Assembly (NCBI RefSeq): GCF_020400655.1
Contig: NZ_JAINRC010000012.1
Coordinates: 124,001-188,000 of the forward strand
From: Streptomyces spinosus
GTDB taxonomy: Bacteria; Actinomycetota; Actinomycetes; Streptomycetales; Streptomycetaceae
Direction: 5' to 3'
DNA: 64,000 nt
A model generated the notes under the pieces. It made no database searches, had not been told where the DNA came from, and saw nothing but the letters and a program-made list of their open reading frames with translations. The position numbers were made by a program, and so were the translations under genes. Positions 23,721 to 31,896 of this stretch are shown here, in pieces. How positions within the stretch are numbered: position 1 is the stretch's first letter; the number at the start of each line of letters is the position of its first letter.

Positions 23721-24725
23721 TCACAGCCAGCCGCGCCGCTTGAACTGGCGGTACAGCAGCACCTCCAGCAGCGCCATCACCAGGATCACGGCCGGATACG
23801 ACCACAGCCAGTGCAGCTCGGGCATGTGGTCGAAGTTCATGCCGTAGATGCCCGCGATCATCGTCGGGACCGCGGCCATCGCCGCCCACGCGGAGATCTT
23901 CCGCATGTCGTCGTTCTGCCGCACGCTCATCTGCGCCAGATGGGCGGAGAGGATGTCCGACACCAGCCGGTCCAGGGCCTCCACGGACTCGTTCACGCGC
24001 ATGAGGTGGTCGCCGACGTCCCGGAAGAACGGCCGCGCCTTGTCGTGCACGAAGGGCACCGTGCCGCCCATCGGCCCGTTGCCGGCCAGTCGGGCCAGCG
24101 GCAGCGTCAGCGGCCCGGTGGCCCGGCGGAACTCCAGGACCTGCCGCTTGAAGGTGTAGATCCGGGACGCGGTGGTGCGGGAACCGCCGGTCTCCGGCTG
24201 GAACACCTCCGCCTCCAGCTCGTCCAGGTCGGTCTGCAGCTCCGTCGCCACCTCCAGGTAGTGGTCGACGGTGGCGTCCGCGATGGCGTACAGCACGGCG
24301 GTGGGGCCCTTGTCGAGCATCTCCGGCTCCTCCTCCAGCCGGTGCCGCACCGCCGCCAGCGGCGAGCACTCGCCGTGCCGGACGGTCACCACGAAGCAGT
24401 CGCCGATGAACACCATCACCTCGCCGGCGGAGACCGCGTCGCTCTCGGGCTCGTACACGACCGGCTTCAGCACCATGAACAGCGAGTCGTCGTACACCTC
24501 CAGCTTGGGCCGCTGATGTGCCTTGAGAGCGTCCTCCACGGCCAGCGGGTGCAGCCCGAACTCCCGGGTGACCAGGTCGAACTCCCGCTCGGAGGGCTCG
24601 TGCAGCCCGATCCACACGAAACCGCCGGCGGCGCGCGCCTCGGCGAGCGCGTCGGACAGGTCCTCCGGCCCCTCGGTCCGGTGCCCGTGCCGGTAGATGG
24701 CGCAGTCAACGATCACGCCGCACAT
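23721..24725 (-). CDS. corA: CorA-family magnesium/cobalt transporter
   Basis: The protein has 334 residues. A long cytoplasmic N-terminal funnel (including FVWIGLHEPSEREF and HPLAVEDALKAHQRPKLE) is followed by a coiled stalk helix and two C-terminal membrane helices. The signature YGMNFDHMPEL sits between them. It forms a pentameric channel for Mg2+. The last residues are basic (KRRGWL). ATG 24725 (MCGVIVDC) is preferred over one nine codons upstream. It is divergent from the phosphatase gene. Confidence 0.92.
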   Translation of the reverse strand: MCGVIVDCAIYRHGHRTEGPEDLSDALAEARAAGGFVWIGLHEPSEREFDLVTREFGLHPLAVEDALKAHQRPKLEVYDDSLFMVLKPVVYEPESDAVSAGEVMVFIGDCFVVTVRHGECSPLAAVRHRLEEEPEMLDKGPTAVLYAIADATVDHYLEVATELQTDLDELEAEVFQPETGGSRTTASRIYTFKRQVLEFRRATGPLTLPLARLAGNGPMGGTVPFVHDKARPFFRDVGDHLMRVNESVEALDRLVSDILSAHLAQMSVRQNDDMRKISAWAAMAAVPTMIAGIYGMNFDHMPELHWLWSYPAVILVMALLEVLLYRQFKRRGWL

Positions 24726-24765
24726 TCTCCCTTCGCCCAGCCGCCGGCGCACACCTCCGTGCGCC

Positions 24766-24771
24766 TACCCT
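24766..24771 (+). promoter_or_regulatory. -10 element TACCCT, leaderless start
   Basis: TACCCT ends seven bases before the ATG at 24779, without a ribosome binding site between. This is probably the promoter of the phosphatase/DUF3090/SCO1664 run. Confidence 0.5.
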
Positions 24772-24778
24772 GGTCCGC

Positions 24779-25465
24779 ATGCCCACGCTGATCCTCGTCA
24801 GGCACGGACGTTCCACAGCCAACACCTCGGGTGTGCTCGCCGGGCGGACGCCCGGCGTCGCCCTGGACGAGCGCGGCGCCGCACAGGCGGCCGCGCTGCC
24901 CGCACGCCTCGCAGGCCTGCCGCTCACCGAGGTCGTCACCAGCCCGCTCCAGCGCTGCCAGGAGACCGTACAGCCCCTGCTGGAGGCCCGCCCCGGCCTG
25001 CCCGTCCACACCGAGGAGCGGATCGGGGAGTGCGACTACGGCGACTGGTCGGGCCGCAAGCTCGCCGAGCTGAAGGACGAGCCGCTGATGGAGGTCGTCC
25101 AGGCCCACCCGACCGCCGCCGCCTTCCCCGGCGGGGAGTCCATGCGGGCCATGCAGACCCGGGCCGCCGAGGCCGTACGCGAGTGGAACGCGCGCGTGGA
25201 GCGCGAGCACGGCGCCGACGCCGTCTACCTGATGTGCTCCCACGGCGACATCATCAAGTCGCTCGTCGCCGACGCCCTCGGTCTTCACCTGGACCTCTTC
25301 CAGCGGATCTCCGTGGAGCCCTGTTCCGTCACCGCCATCCGCTACACCCGCCTGCGGCCCTTCCTCGTCCGCCTCGGCGACACCGGGGACTTCGCTTCGC
25401 TCGCCCCGCGCGAGGAACCCGGAGAGGGCGACGCACCGGTCGGGGGTGGTGCGGGCGCACCGTGA
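24779..25465 (+). CDS. Histidine phosphatase family protein (MSMEG_4193 type)
   Basis: The protein has 228 residues. LVRHGRSTANTSG gives the phosphohistidine site, with the partner arginine in TSPLQRC, Glu in GECDYGDW and the second histidine in MCSHGDIIKS. This subgroup is annotated as a putative phosphomutase in actinobacteria and consistently neighbours DUF3090 and SCO1664-family genes. It is probably a phosphatase acting on a small phosphoester. The C-terminal 30 residues are a flexible Gly/Pro tail. Confidence 0.85.
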   Translation: MPTLILVRHGRSTANTSGVLAGRTPGVALDERGAAQAAALPARLAGLPLTEVVTSPLQRCQETVQPLLEARPGLPVHTEERIGECDYGDWSGRKLAELKDEPLMEVVQAHPTAAAFPGGESMRAMQTRAAEAVREWNARVEREHGADAVYLMCSHGDIIKSLVADALGLHLDLFQRISVEPCSVTAIRYTRLRPFLVRLGDTGDFASLAPREEPGEGDAPVGGGAGAP

Positions 25466-25564
25466 TCGTCGGCCGCAGTAGGGTGAAGCGATCCACCCCG
25501 CCGCGTGTCCGCACGGCCCGCACCGCTGAACCGCTCGAAACCACGACATCAATGGAGACAGGAC

Positions 25565-26155
25565 GTGTCCCGTCAGGTGTTCCTCTACGACCAGCCGGAC
25601 CGCTTCGTGGCCGGCACGGTCGGACTGCCCGGGCGCCGTACCTTCTTCCTCCAGGCCACCGCAGGCCCCCGGGTGACCAGCGTGGTCCTGGAGAAGACCC
25701 AGGTCGCCGCGCTCGCCGAGCGCATGGACGAACTGCTCGACGAGGTCGTACGCCGTAGTGGCGGCAGCGCCGCGGTCCCCGCCGTGGCCCCCTCCGAGAT
25801 CGCCGACACGGCGCCGCTTCAGACCCCCGTCGAGGAGGAGTTCCGCGTCGGCACCATGGCCCTGGCCTGGGACGGCGAGGACCAGCGCATGATCGTCGAG
25901 GCACAGGCCCTCGTGGAGCTCGAGGCCGACACCGAGGAGGACCTGGCCGAGGCCGAGGAGCGACTGCTCCAGGACGAGGAGAACGGGCCCCCGATGCTGC
26001 GGGTCCGGCTGACCGGCGCGCAGGCCCGGGCCTTCGCCAAGCGCGCCCTCGACATCGTCAACGCCGGGCGGCCACCGTGCCCGCTGTGCAGCCTCCCGCT
26101 CGATCCGGAAGGACACGTATGTCCGCGCCAGAACGGATACCGCCGCGGAGCGTGA
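25565..26155 (+). CDS. DUF3090 family protein
   Basis: The protein has 196 residues. MSRQVFLYDQPDRFVAGTVG and GRRTFFLQA open the DUF3090 domain. A helix follows with LAERMDELLDEV, then acidic helices. The C-terminus is a zinc-ribbon-like CPLCSLPLDPEGHVCPR. Function is unknown; the fold suggests binding of a nucleotide or protein. GTG 25565 matches the conserved N-terminus. The next gene overlaps its 3' end by 37 bp, so the two are tightly coupled. Confidence 0.85.
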   Translation: MSRQVFLYDQPDRFVAGTVGLPGRRTFFLQATAGPRVTSVVLEKTQVAALAERMDELLDEVVRRSGGSAAVPAVAPSEIADTAPLQTPVEEEFRVGTMALAWDGEDQRMIVEAQALVELEADTEEDLAEAEERLLQDEENGPPMLRVRLTGAQARAFAKRALDIVNAGRPPCPLCSLPLDPEGHVCPRQNGYRRGA

Positions 26156-26943
26156 CGGCCGATCCGAACCCCGCCGACCTGCTCGCGCGGGGTGAGCTGA
26201 CCGTGCGCGGCCGGATCCGCGAGGCGTCCAACGCGGCGCTGTTCTGCACGGTCGCCCTGGACGGCCGCGAAGCCTCCTGCGTGTACAAGCCGGTGGCCGG
26301 CGAGCGCCCCCTGTGGGACTTCCCCGACGGCACCCTCGCGGGCCGCGAGGTGGCCGCCTACGAGGTCTCCGAGGCCACCGGCTGGGGACTCGTACCGCCG
26401 ACCGTGCTGCGCGACGGGCCGTACGGCGAGGGCATGTGCCAGCTGTGGATCGACGTCCGGCCCGAGGCCGAGCTGCTCGCCCTGGTCGACGGCGAGGAGC
26501 CGGAGCCGGGCTGGAAGGCGATCGGGTTCGCCGAGGTCGGCGAGGGGCGCACCGCCCTGCTGGTGCACGCCGACGACGAGCGGCTGCGCCGGCTCGCCGT
26601 CCTGGACGCGGTGATCAACAACGCCGACCGCAAGGGCGGCCATCTGCTGCCCACCGCCGGGGGCGACCTCTACGGCATCGACCACGGGGTCACCTTCAAC
26701 GTCGAGAACAAGCTGCGCACCCTGCTGTGGGGATGGGCCGGCGAGCCCCTCACCCCGGAGGCCGTCGACGTCCTCAAGGGGCTGCGGGACGGCCTGGAGG
26801 GTGAGCTGGGCCGCCGGCTGGCCGCACTCATCACGGCGGCCGAGATCGACGCCACGCGCGCGCGTGTCGACGCGCTGCTCACCTCGGGCGTGCATCCGGA
26901 GCCGAGCGGGGAGTGGCCCGCCATCCCCTGGCCGCCTGTGTGA
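26119..26943 (+). CDS. SCO1664 family protein (PI3/4-kinase-like)
   Basis: The protein has 274 residues. This actinobacterial family (TIGR03843 as I recall) looks like a compact phosphatidylinositol-kinase-type fold. ASCVYKPVAGERPLWDFPDG supplies the lysine. LDAVINNADRKGGHLL resembles a catalytic loop and YGIDHGVTFN the metal-binding segment. It may phosphorylate a protein or small molecule, though activity is unproven. The ATG at 26119 has GGAAGGA upstream and lies within the DUF3090 gene. The fixed pairing with DUF3090 suggests a shared function. Confidence 0.82.
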   Translation: MSAPERIPPRSVTADPNPADLLARGELTVRGRIREASNAALFCTVALDGREASCVYKPVAGERPLWDFPDGTLAGREVAAYEVSEATGWGLVPPTVLRDGPYGEGMCQLWIDVRPEAELLALVDGEEPEPGWKAIGFAEVGEGRTALLVHADDERLRRLAVLDAVINNADRKGGHLLPTAGGDLYGIDHGVTFNVENKLRTLLWGWAGEPLTPEAVDVLKGLRDGLEGELGRRLAALITAAEIDATRARVDALLTSGVHPEPSGEWPAIPWPPV

Positions 26944-27023
26944 GCACATCCGGCGCCGAGGCACAAGACCGCGGAACCGGCCATCCAGCCGGATCCCGTT
27001 CGTATCCGCAGCTCGGCGCCGGT

Positions 27024-27029
27024 TAGGCT
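27024..27029 (+). promoter_or_regulatory. -10 element TAGGCT, leaderless start of mshC
   Basis: TAGGCT ends seven bases before the ATG at 27037, which would place the transcript start on the start codon. An in-frame ATG at 27031 lies too close to the hexamer to be transcribed, supporting the later start. Confidence 0.55.
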
Positions 27030-27036
27030 CATGTAC

Positions 27037-28266
27037 ATGCATGCCTGGCCCGCTTCCGAGGTCCCCGCCCTGCCTGGTCAGGGCCGCGACCTGAGGATCC
27101 ACGACACCGCGACCGGCGGCCTGGTCACCCTCGCCCCCGGTCCCGTCGCCCGCATCTACGTCTGCGGCATCACGCCGTACGACGCGACCCACATGGGTCA
27201 CGCGGCGACCTACAACGCGTTCGACCTGGTTCAGCGCGTGTGGCTCGACACCAAGCGGCAGGTCCACTACGTCCAGAACGTCACCGACGTCGACGATCCG
27301 CTGCTGGAGCGGGCGGACCGGGACGGCGTCGACTGGGTCGCCCTCGCCGAGAAGGAGACCGCCCTCTTCCGCGAGGACATGACCGCCCTGCGGATGCTCC
27401 CGCCGCGGCACTACACGGGCGCCGTCGAGGCGATACCCGGCATCGTCCCGCTCGTGGAGCGGCTGCGCGACCTCGGCGCGGCCTACGAGCTGGAGGGTGA
27501 CGTCTACTTCTCCGTCGAGTCCGACCCGAACTTCGGCAAGGTCTCGAACCTGGACGCCGCCGCCATGCGGCTGCTGTCCGCCGAGCGCGGCGGCGACCCG
27601 GACCGCCCGGGCAAGAAGAACCCGCTCGACCCGCTGCTGTGGATGGCGGCCCGGCCGGACGAGCCCAGCTGGGACGGCGGCTCCCTCGGCCGGGGCCGGC
27701 CCGGCTGGCACATCGAGTGCGTCGCCATCGCCCTCGACCACCTCGGCATGGGCTTCGACGTCCAGGGCGGCGGCTCCGACCTCGCCTTCCCGCACCACGA
27801 GATGGGCGCCTCGCACGCCCAGGTGCTCACCGGCGAGTTCCCGATGGCCAAGGCGTACGTGCACGCCGGCATGGTCGCCCTGGACGGCGAGAAGATGTCC
27901 AAGTCCAGGGGCAACCTGGTCTTCGTCTCGGCGCTGCGCCGTGACGGTGTCGACCCCGCCGCGATCCGCCTGGCGCTGCTCTCCCACCACTACCGCGCCG
28001 ACTGGGAGTGGACCGACCAGGTCCTCCAGGACGCCGTCGCCCGCCTCGGCCGCTGGCGTGCGGCCGTCTCCCGCCCCGACGGCCCCTCCGCCGACGCGCT
28101 GGTGGAAGAGGTCCGCGAGGCCCTGGCGAACGACCTGGACGCCCCCGCCGCCCTTGCCGCCGTCGACCGCTGGGCGGCCCGCCAGGAGCAGGAGGGCGGC
28201 GCCGACACCGGCGCCCCCGGCCTGGTGACGCGCACGGTGGACGCGCTGCTCGGAGTGGCCCTCTAA
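27037..28266 (+). CDS. mshC: MshC, cysteine:GlcN-Ins ligase of mycothiol synthesis
   Basis: The protein has 409 residues and is a class I CysRS-like ligase. YVCGITPYDATHMGHAATY holds the zinc cysteine and HIGH-like motif. GWHIECVAIA supplies zinc ligands, FPHHEMGASHAQ follows, and KMSKSRGN is the KMSKS loop. The tRNA-binding C-terminus of true CysRS is missing and the sequence has the MshC-type ending. It joins cysteine to glucosaminyl-inositol using ATP, the third committed step to mycothiol. The start is apparently leaderless. It converges on the PAC2 gene with a perfect 50-bp palindrome between them. Confidence 0.93.
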   Translation: MHAWPASEVPALPGQGRDLRIHDTATGGLVTLAPGPVARIYVCGITPYDATHMGHAATYNAFDLVQRVWLDTKRQVHYVQNVTDVDDPLLERADRDGVDWVALAEKETALFREDMTALRMLPPRHYTGAVEAIPGIVPLVERLRDLGAAYELEGDVYFSVESDPNFGKVSNLDAAAMRLLSAERGGDPDRPGKKNPLDPLLWMAARPDEPSWDGGSLGRGRPGWHIECVAIALDHLGMGFDVQGGGSDLAFPHHEMGASHAQVLTGEFPMAKAYVHAGMVALDGEKMSKSRGNLVFVSALRRDGVDPAAIRLALLSHHYRADWEWTDQVLQDAVARLGRWRAAVSRPDGPSADALVEEVREALANDLDAPAALAAVDRWAARQEQEGGADTGAPGLVTRTVDALLGVAL

Positions 28267-28274
28267 GAACCCCC

Positions 28275-28324
28275 GGGCACGGCGAAGGGGCGCTTCCCGC
28301 GGGAAGCGCCCCTTCGCCGTGCCC
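28275..28324. terminator. Perfect 50-bp palindromic bidirectional terminator
   Basis: Two 25-bp arms are exact reverse complements with no spacer (centre CCCG|CGGG). It occupies nearly all the space between the mshC stop and the PAC2 stop and would form the same stem in RNA from either direction. Confidence 0.88.
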
Positions 28325-29245
28325 TCAGTCGTCCGGGTTGTCCTCGTCCTCGTCCTTGGGCAGGCCCCCGGCCGCCGGGGGTCTCGGCTTGCCGCCCGGA
28401 GGGCCCACGTCCCGGCGGCGCAGGTACCGCTCGAACTCGCGGGCGATCGCCTCACCGGACGCCTCCGGCAGCTCCGCGGTGTCCCGGGCCTCCTCCAGCG
28501 TCTGCACGTACTCCGCGACCTCGCTGTCCTCGGCGGCGAGCTGGTCCACGCCCACCTGCCAGGCCCGCGCGTCCTCGGGCAGCTCGCCCTGCGGGATGCG
28601 CAGGTCGAGCAGGTCCTCCAGGCGGTTGAGCAGCGCCAGCGTCGCCTTGGGGTTGGGCGGCTGGGAGACGTAGTGCGGTACGGCCGCCCACAGCGACACC
28701 GCCGGGACGCCCGCGTGCGTGCACGCCTCCTGCAGCACGCCGACGATGCCCGTCGGCCCCTCGTACTTGGTCTCCTCCAGGTCCATCCGGCGGGCCAGGT
28801 CCGGGTCGGACGTGACCCCGCTGACCGGCACCGGACGCGTGTGCGGGGTGTCCCCGAGCAGGGCGCCCAGGATGACCACCAGCTCCACGCCCAGCTCGTG
28901 CGCGAAGCCCAGCAGCTCGTTGCAGAACGAACGCCAGCGCATGGACGGTTCGATGCCCCGGACCAGCACCAGGTCGCGCGGCTTGTCACCGCCGACGCGG
29001 ACCACCGACAACCTCGTCGTCGGCCACGTGATCTTGCGCACACCGCCGTCCATGAACACCGTGGGGCGGTTCACCTGGAAGTCGTAGTAGTCCTCGGCGT
29101 CCAGCGCCGCGAACACCTCGCCCTTCCATTCGCGTTCCAGATGCGCGACCGCCGTGGAGGCGGCGTCGCCGGCATCGTTCCAGCCCTCGAACGCGGCCAC
29201 CATGACTGGGTCGATCAGCTCGGGAACCCCCTCCAGCTCGATCAC
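28325..29245 (-). CDS. parJ: PAC2 family protein, ParJ-like
   Basis: The protein has 306 residues. The PAC2 (proteasome assembly chaperone 2-like) domain spans about 1-230: IDPVMVAAFEGWNDAGDAAS, PRDLVLVRGIEPSMRW, LGVELVVILGALLGDTPHTR and AVPHYVSQPPNPKATLALL. The tail is acidic and proline-rich. In S. coelicolor the gene beside mshC is, as I recall, SCO1662 (ParJ), reported to limit ParA polymerisation during sporulation septation; that identity rests on gene order and family. The GTG at 29245 has GGAAGGAGG six bases upstream. A link to the proteasome 20 kb away through the PAC2 fold is possible but unproven. Confidence 0.82.
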   Translation of the reverse strand: MIELEGVPELIDPVMVAAFEGWNDAGDAASTAVAHLEREWKGEVFAALDAEDYYDFQVNRPTVFMDGGVRKITWPTTRLSVVRVGGDKPRDLVLVRGIEPSMRWRSFCNELLGFAHELGVELVVILGALLGDTPHTRPVPVSGVTSDPDLARRMDLEETKYEGPTGIVGVLQEACTHAGVPAVSLWAAVPHYVSQPPNPKATLALLNRLEDLLDLRIPQGELPEDARAWQVGVDQLAAEDSEVAEYVQTLEEARDTAELPEASGEAIAREFERYLRRRDVGPPGGKPRPPAAGGLPKDEDEDNPDD

Positions 29246-29409
29246 CCAGTGCCTCCTTCCGACGTGCCCTCGCTTGACCCACCAACCTTACGGCGTCCGG
29301 CGGGGGCGCCCGCAGCCCCCTTGCGTGGGGGAGTGAACGGATCACTGCCCCGTTCGCCACCGCGGGACACGCGCGAGCAGCCAACTCACGGGGCCGGCCG
29401 CCGGGAGAC

Positions 29410-30081
29410 TCACAGCGTGGACCGCAGCCACTGCTCCACGCTCGCGATGTGCACGGTCGCCCAGGAGCGCGCCGCCTCCGCGTCCCGGTCGCGCAGCGCG
29501 CCCAGGATCGCCCGGTGCTCGCGCAGGGTGCGGCCGACGGCGTCCTCCTGGGTGAGCCCCCGCCAGATCCGGGCGCGCGTGGTGGGCCCCGACAGCCCGT
29601 CCAGCAGCGAGCACAGCACCGAGTTCCCGGCGCCCTGCACGATGCTCCGGTGGAACTCCAGGTCGGCCGCGACCAGCTGCTCCACCGACGGCTCCGCGCC
29701 CAGCGCGTCCAACTGGGCCTCCAGCGCGTCCAGTCGCCCCGGGTCGATCCGGGGGGCCGCCAGCGCGGTCGCGGCCGGCTCCAGGATGCGGCGCACCGCC
29801 AGGAACTCCAGCACCGTGTCGTCGCGGTGGAAGTCCACGACGAAGCTCATCGCCTCCAGCAGGAGCTGGGGGTCGAGGCTGGTGACGTAGGTGCCGTCGC
29901 CCTGCCGTACGTCGAGGATCCGGATCAGCGACAGCGCGCGTACGGCCTCCCGCAGGGAGTTGCGGGACAGGCCCAGCTCGGCGGCGAGCTCGCTCTCCTT
30001 CGGCAGCCGGTCGCCCGGGCGCAGCGCACCGGAGACGATCATGCCCTTGATCTTCTCGATCGCCTCGTCGGTGACTGCCAC
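29410..30081 (-). CDS. FadR/GntR-family regulator next to the glycerol operon
   Basis: The protein has 223 residues. The winged helix (about 8-70) includes SGALRPGDRLPKESELAAEL and SRNSLREAVRALSLI. The FCD domain follows, with DLEFHRSIVQGAGNSVL and LREHRAILGAL. GTG 30081 is preferred because AGGAGG lies six bases upstream; translation from 30120 would absorb the palindrome at 30103-30115. It is last on this strand after glpD but separated by a terminator, so it has its own promoter. Possible targets are itself or a nearby catabolic gene. Confidence 0.8.
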   Translation of the reverse strand: MAVTDEAIEKIKGMIVSGALRPGDRLPKESELAAELGLSRNSLREAVRALSLIRILDVRQGDGTYVTSLDPQLLLEAMSFVVDFHRDDTVLEFLAVRRILEPAATALAAPRIDPGRLDALEAQLDALGAEPSVEQLVAADLEFHRSIVQGAGNSVLCSLLDGLSGPTTRARIWRGLTQEDAVGRTLREHRAILGALRDRDAEAARSWATVHIASVEQWLRSTL

Positions 30082-30102
30082 GGCCGGCCTCCTGTCGCCC
30101 CA

Positions 30103-30115
30103 GACATCGGATGTC
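30103..30115. promoter_or_regulatory. Perfect palindrome GACATC-G-GATGTC, probable autoregulatory operator
   Basis: This 13-bp dyad is 22 bp upstream of the preferred start of the FadR-type regulator, in the position of an autorepression site. Symmetry and half-site length fit FadR-subfamily operators. Confidence 0.55.
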
Positions 30116-30176
30116 AGCACATTATGCGGCGGTGCCGCCGGGCCGTGGAGCGCGTTCCGGGGCGCGGGGAAGCGGA

Positions 30177-30208
30177 AGGGGCGGCCCCGTCGGCAGGGGG
30201 CCGCCCCT
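30177..30208 (-). terminator. Terminator of the glycerol operon
   Basis: A perfect 12-bp stem (AGGGGCGGCCCC/GGGGCCGCCCCT) lies 23 bp past the glpD stop on the minus strand. Confidence 0.7.
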
Positions 30209-30231
30209 CGGGCGTCGTGCGCGTCCGTCCG

Positions 30232-31848
30232 CTACTTCTCGTCCAGCAGGTCCTGGACCTTGGCGCGGACCTCGTCCGTGGCCAGGCCCCGGATGGTCAG
30301 CGTGGTGCGGCGGCGCAGCACGTCGTCCGGCGTCTCGGCCCACTCGTGGTCACGGGCCCAGACGACCTGTGCCCAGATCTCCGGGGCGTCGGGGTGGACG
30401 CGCTCGGCCAGTTCCGGACTCTCGTTCGCCAGGCGGGCGATGTCGAAGGCCAGGGAGCCGTAGTGGGTGGCCAGGTGCCTTGCGGTGTCGGCGGCCATGC
30501 GGGGACCCGGGGCCGGGCCGTCGACCAGCAGCCGGTGGGCGACCGCGCGCGGGTTGGCGACACCGGGCAGCGGCAGCTTCTTCGGCAGCGAGGAGATCGG
30601 CTCGAAGTCGTCGCCGAGCGGGTGACCCGGCAGCGCCTCCAGCTTCTTCATGATCGTCCGGCCGATGTGGCGGAACGTCGTCCACTTGCCGCCCGCGACG
30701 GACAGCATGCCGCCCTTGCCCTCGGTCACCACGGTCTCGCGCTTGGCCTTGGCGGTGTCGCCGGGGCCGCCGGGCAGCACCCGCAGACCGGCGAACGCGT
30801 AGGTGATGAGGTCGCGCCGCAGCTGCTGGTCCCGGACGGAGAACGCGGCCTCGTCCAGGATCTGGGTTATGTCCTTGTCGTTGACCGCGACGTCCGCGGG
30901 GTCGCCCTCGTACTCCTCGTCGGTGGTGCCGAGCAGCAGCATGTCCTCCCAGGGGAGGGCGAAGGTGATGCGGTACTTGTCGATGGGGGTCGCGAGCGCG
31001 GCCTTCCACGGAGACGTCCGCTTCAGCACCAGGTGCGCGCCCTTGGACAGCCGGATGGACGGGGCCGCGTGCGGGTCCTCCATCCGGCGCAGGTGGTCGA
31101 CCCAGGGGCCGGTCGCGTTCAGCACCAGGCGGGCGTTGACGCCGAACTCCTCACCGGACAGCCGGTCCCTGAGGTCGGCGCCGGTGACCCGGCCCCTGGT
31201 GAAGCGCAGCCCGGTGACCTCGGCGTGGTTGAGGACGACCGCCCCCGCCTCGACGGCCGCGCGGACCGTCATCAGCGCCATGCGGGCGTCGTTCATCTGG
31301 TCGTCGCCGTAGACGGCCACGGCCTTGAGGTTCTCGGTGCGCAGTTCGGGCACGTCCTGCGCCGCCTTGGCGGGGGAGAGCAGGTGGCCGACGCCGTCGC
31401 CGAACGCGGAGAGCGCGGAGTAGGCGAAGACGCCCGCGCCGAGCTTCGCCGCGCCGTGCGGCCCGCCCTTGTACACGGGGAGGTAGAAGGTGAGCGGGTT
31501 CGCCAGGTGGGGGGCCACCTGGCGGGAGACCGCACGGCGCTCGAAGTGGTTCTCCGCCACCAGCTTCACCGCGCCGGTCTGCAGGTAGCGCAGACCGCCG
31601 TGGAGCAGCTTGGAGGAGGCGGAGGAGGTGGCACCGGCGAAGTCGCCGGCGTCGACCAGCGCCACCCTGAGCCCGGACTGCGCGGCGTGCCAGGCGGTGG
31701 AGATGCCCAGGATGCCGCCGCCGATCACAAGAAGGTCGTACGACGCCTTGGCGAGCTGCTCCCTGGTCTCGGCCCGGCTCGGGTTGGAGCCGGAGGCCGG
31801 GTGCGTCCCCAGGGCGGGCACGGTCTGCAGGGTGGACTGACTGGTCAT
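30232..31848 (-). CDS. glpD: Glycerol-3-phosphate dehydrogenase
   Basis: The protein has 538 residues. The FAD-binding motif YDLLVIGGGILGISTAWHAA, then SSASSKLLHGGLRYLQ, GPWVDHLRR and the conserved C-terminal helical domain identify the respiratory glycerol-3-phosphate dehydrogenase. It oxidises glycerol 3-phosphate to dihydroxyacetone phosphate and passes electrons to quinone at the membrane face. The first 30 residues are a flexible Ser/Pro extension. It follows glpK by 48 bp as the third gene of the operon (gylB in S. coelicolor). Confidence 0.95.
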   Translation of the reverse strand: MTSQSTLQTVPALGTHPASGSNPSRAETREQLAKASYDLLVIGGGILGISTAWHAAQSGLRVALVDAGDFAGATSSASSKLLHGGLRYLQTGAVKLVAENHFERRAVSRQVAPHLANPLTFYLPVYKGGPHGAAKLGAGVFAYSALSAFGDGVGHLLSPAKAAQDVPELRTENLKAVAVYGDDQMNDARMALMTVRAAVEAGAVVLNHAEVTGLRFTRGRVTGADLRDRLSGEEFGVNARLVLNATGPWVDHLRRMEDPHAAPSIRLSKGAHLVLKRTSPWKAALATPIDKYRITFALPWEDMLLLGTTDEEYEGDPADVAVNDKDITQILDEAAFSVRDQQLRRDLITYAFAGLRVLPGGPGDTAKAKRETVVTEGKGGMLSVAGGKWTTFRHIGRTIMKKLEALPGHPLGDDFEPISSLPKKLPLPGVANPRAVAHRLLVDGPAPGPRMAADTARHLATHYGSLAFDIARLANESPELAERVHPDAPEIWAQVVWARDHEWAETPDDVLRRRTTLTIRGLATDEVRAKVQDLLDEK

Positions 31849-31896
31849 GTCGGGTACTTACTCCTCGTCAGAGATGGCTGAGCCGGGAAGGGCCGC

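Noticed and set aside
25819..29043. A 1074-codon minus-strand frame across DUF3090, SCO1664-family and mshC
   Set aside because: It is antisense to three well-supported genes, is low-complexity and shifts character across gene borders.
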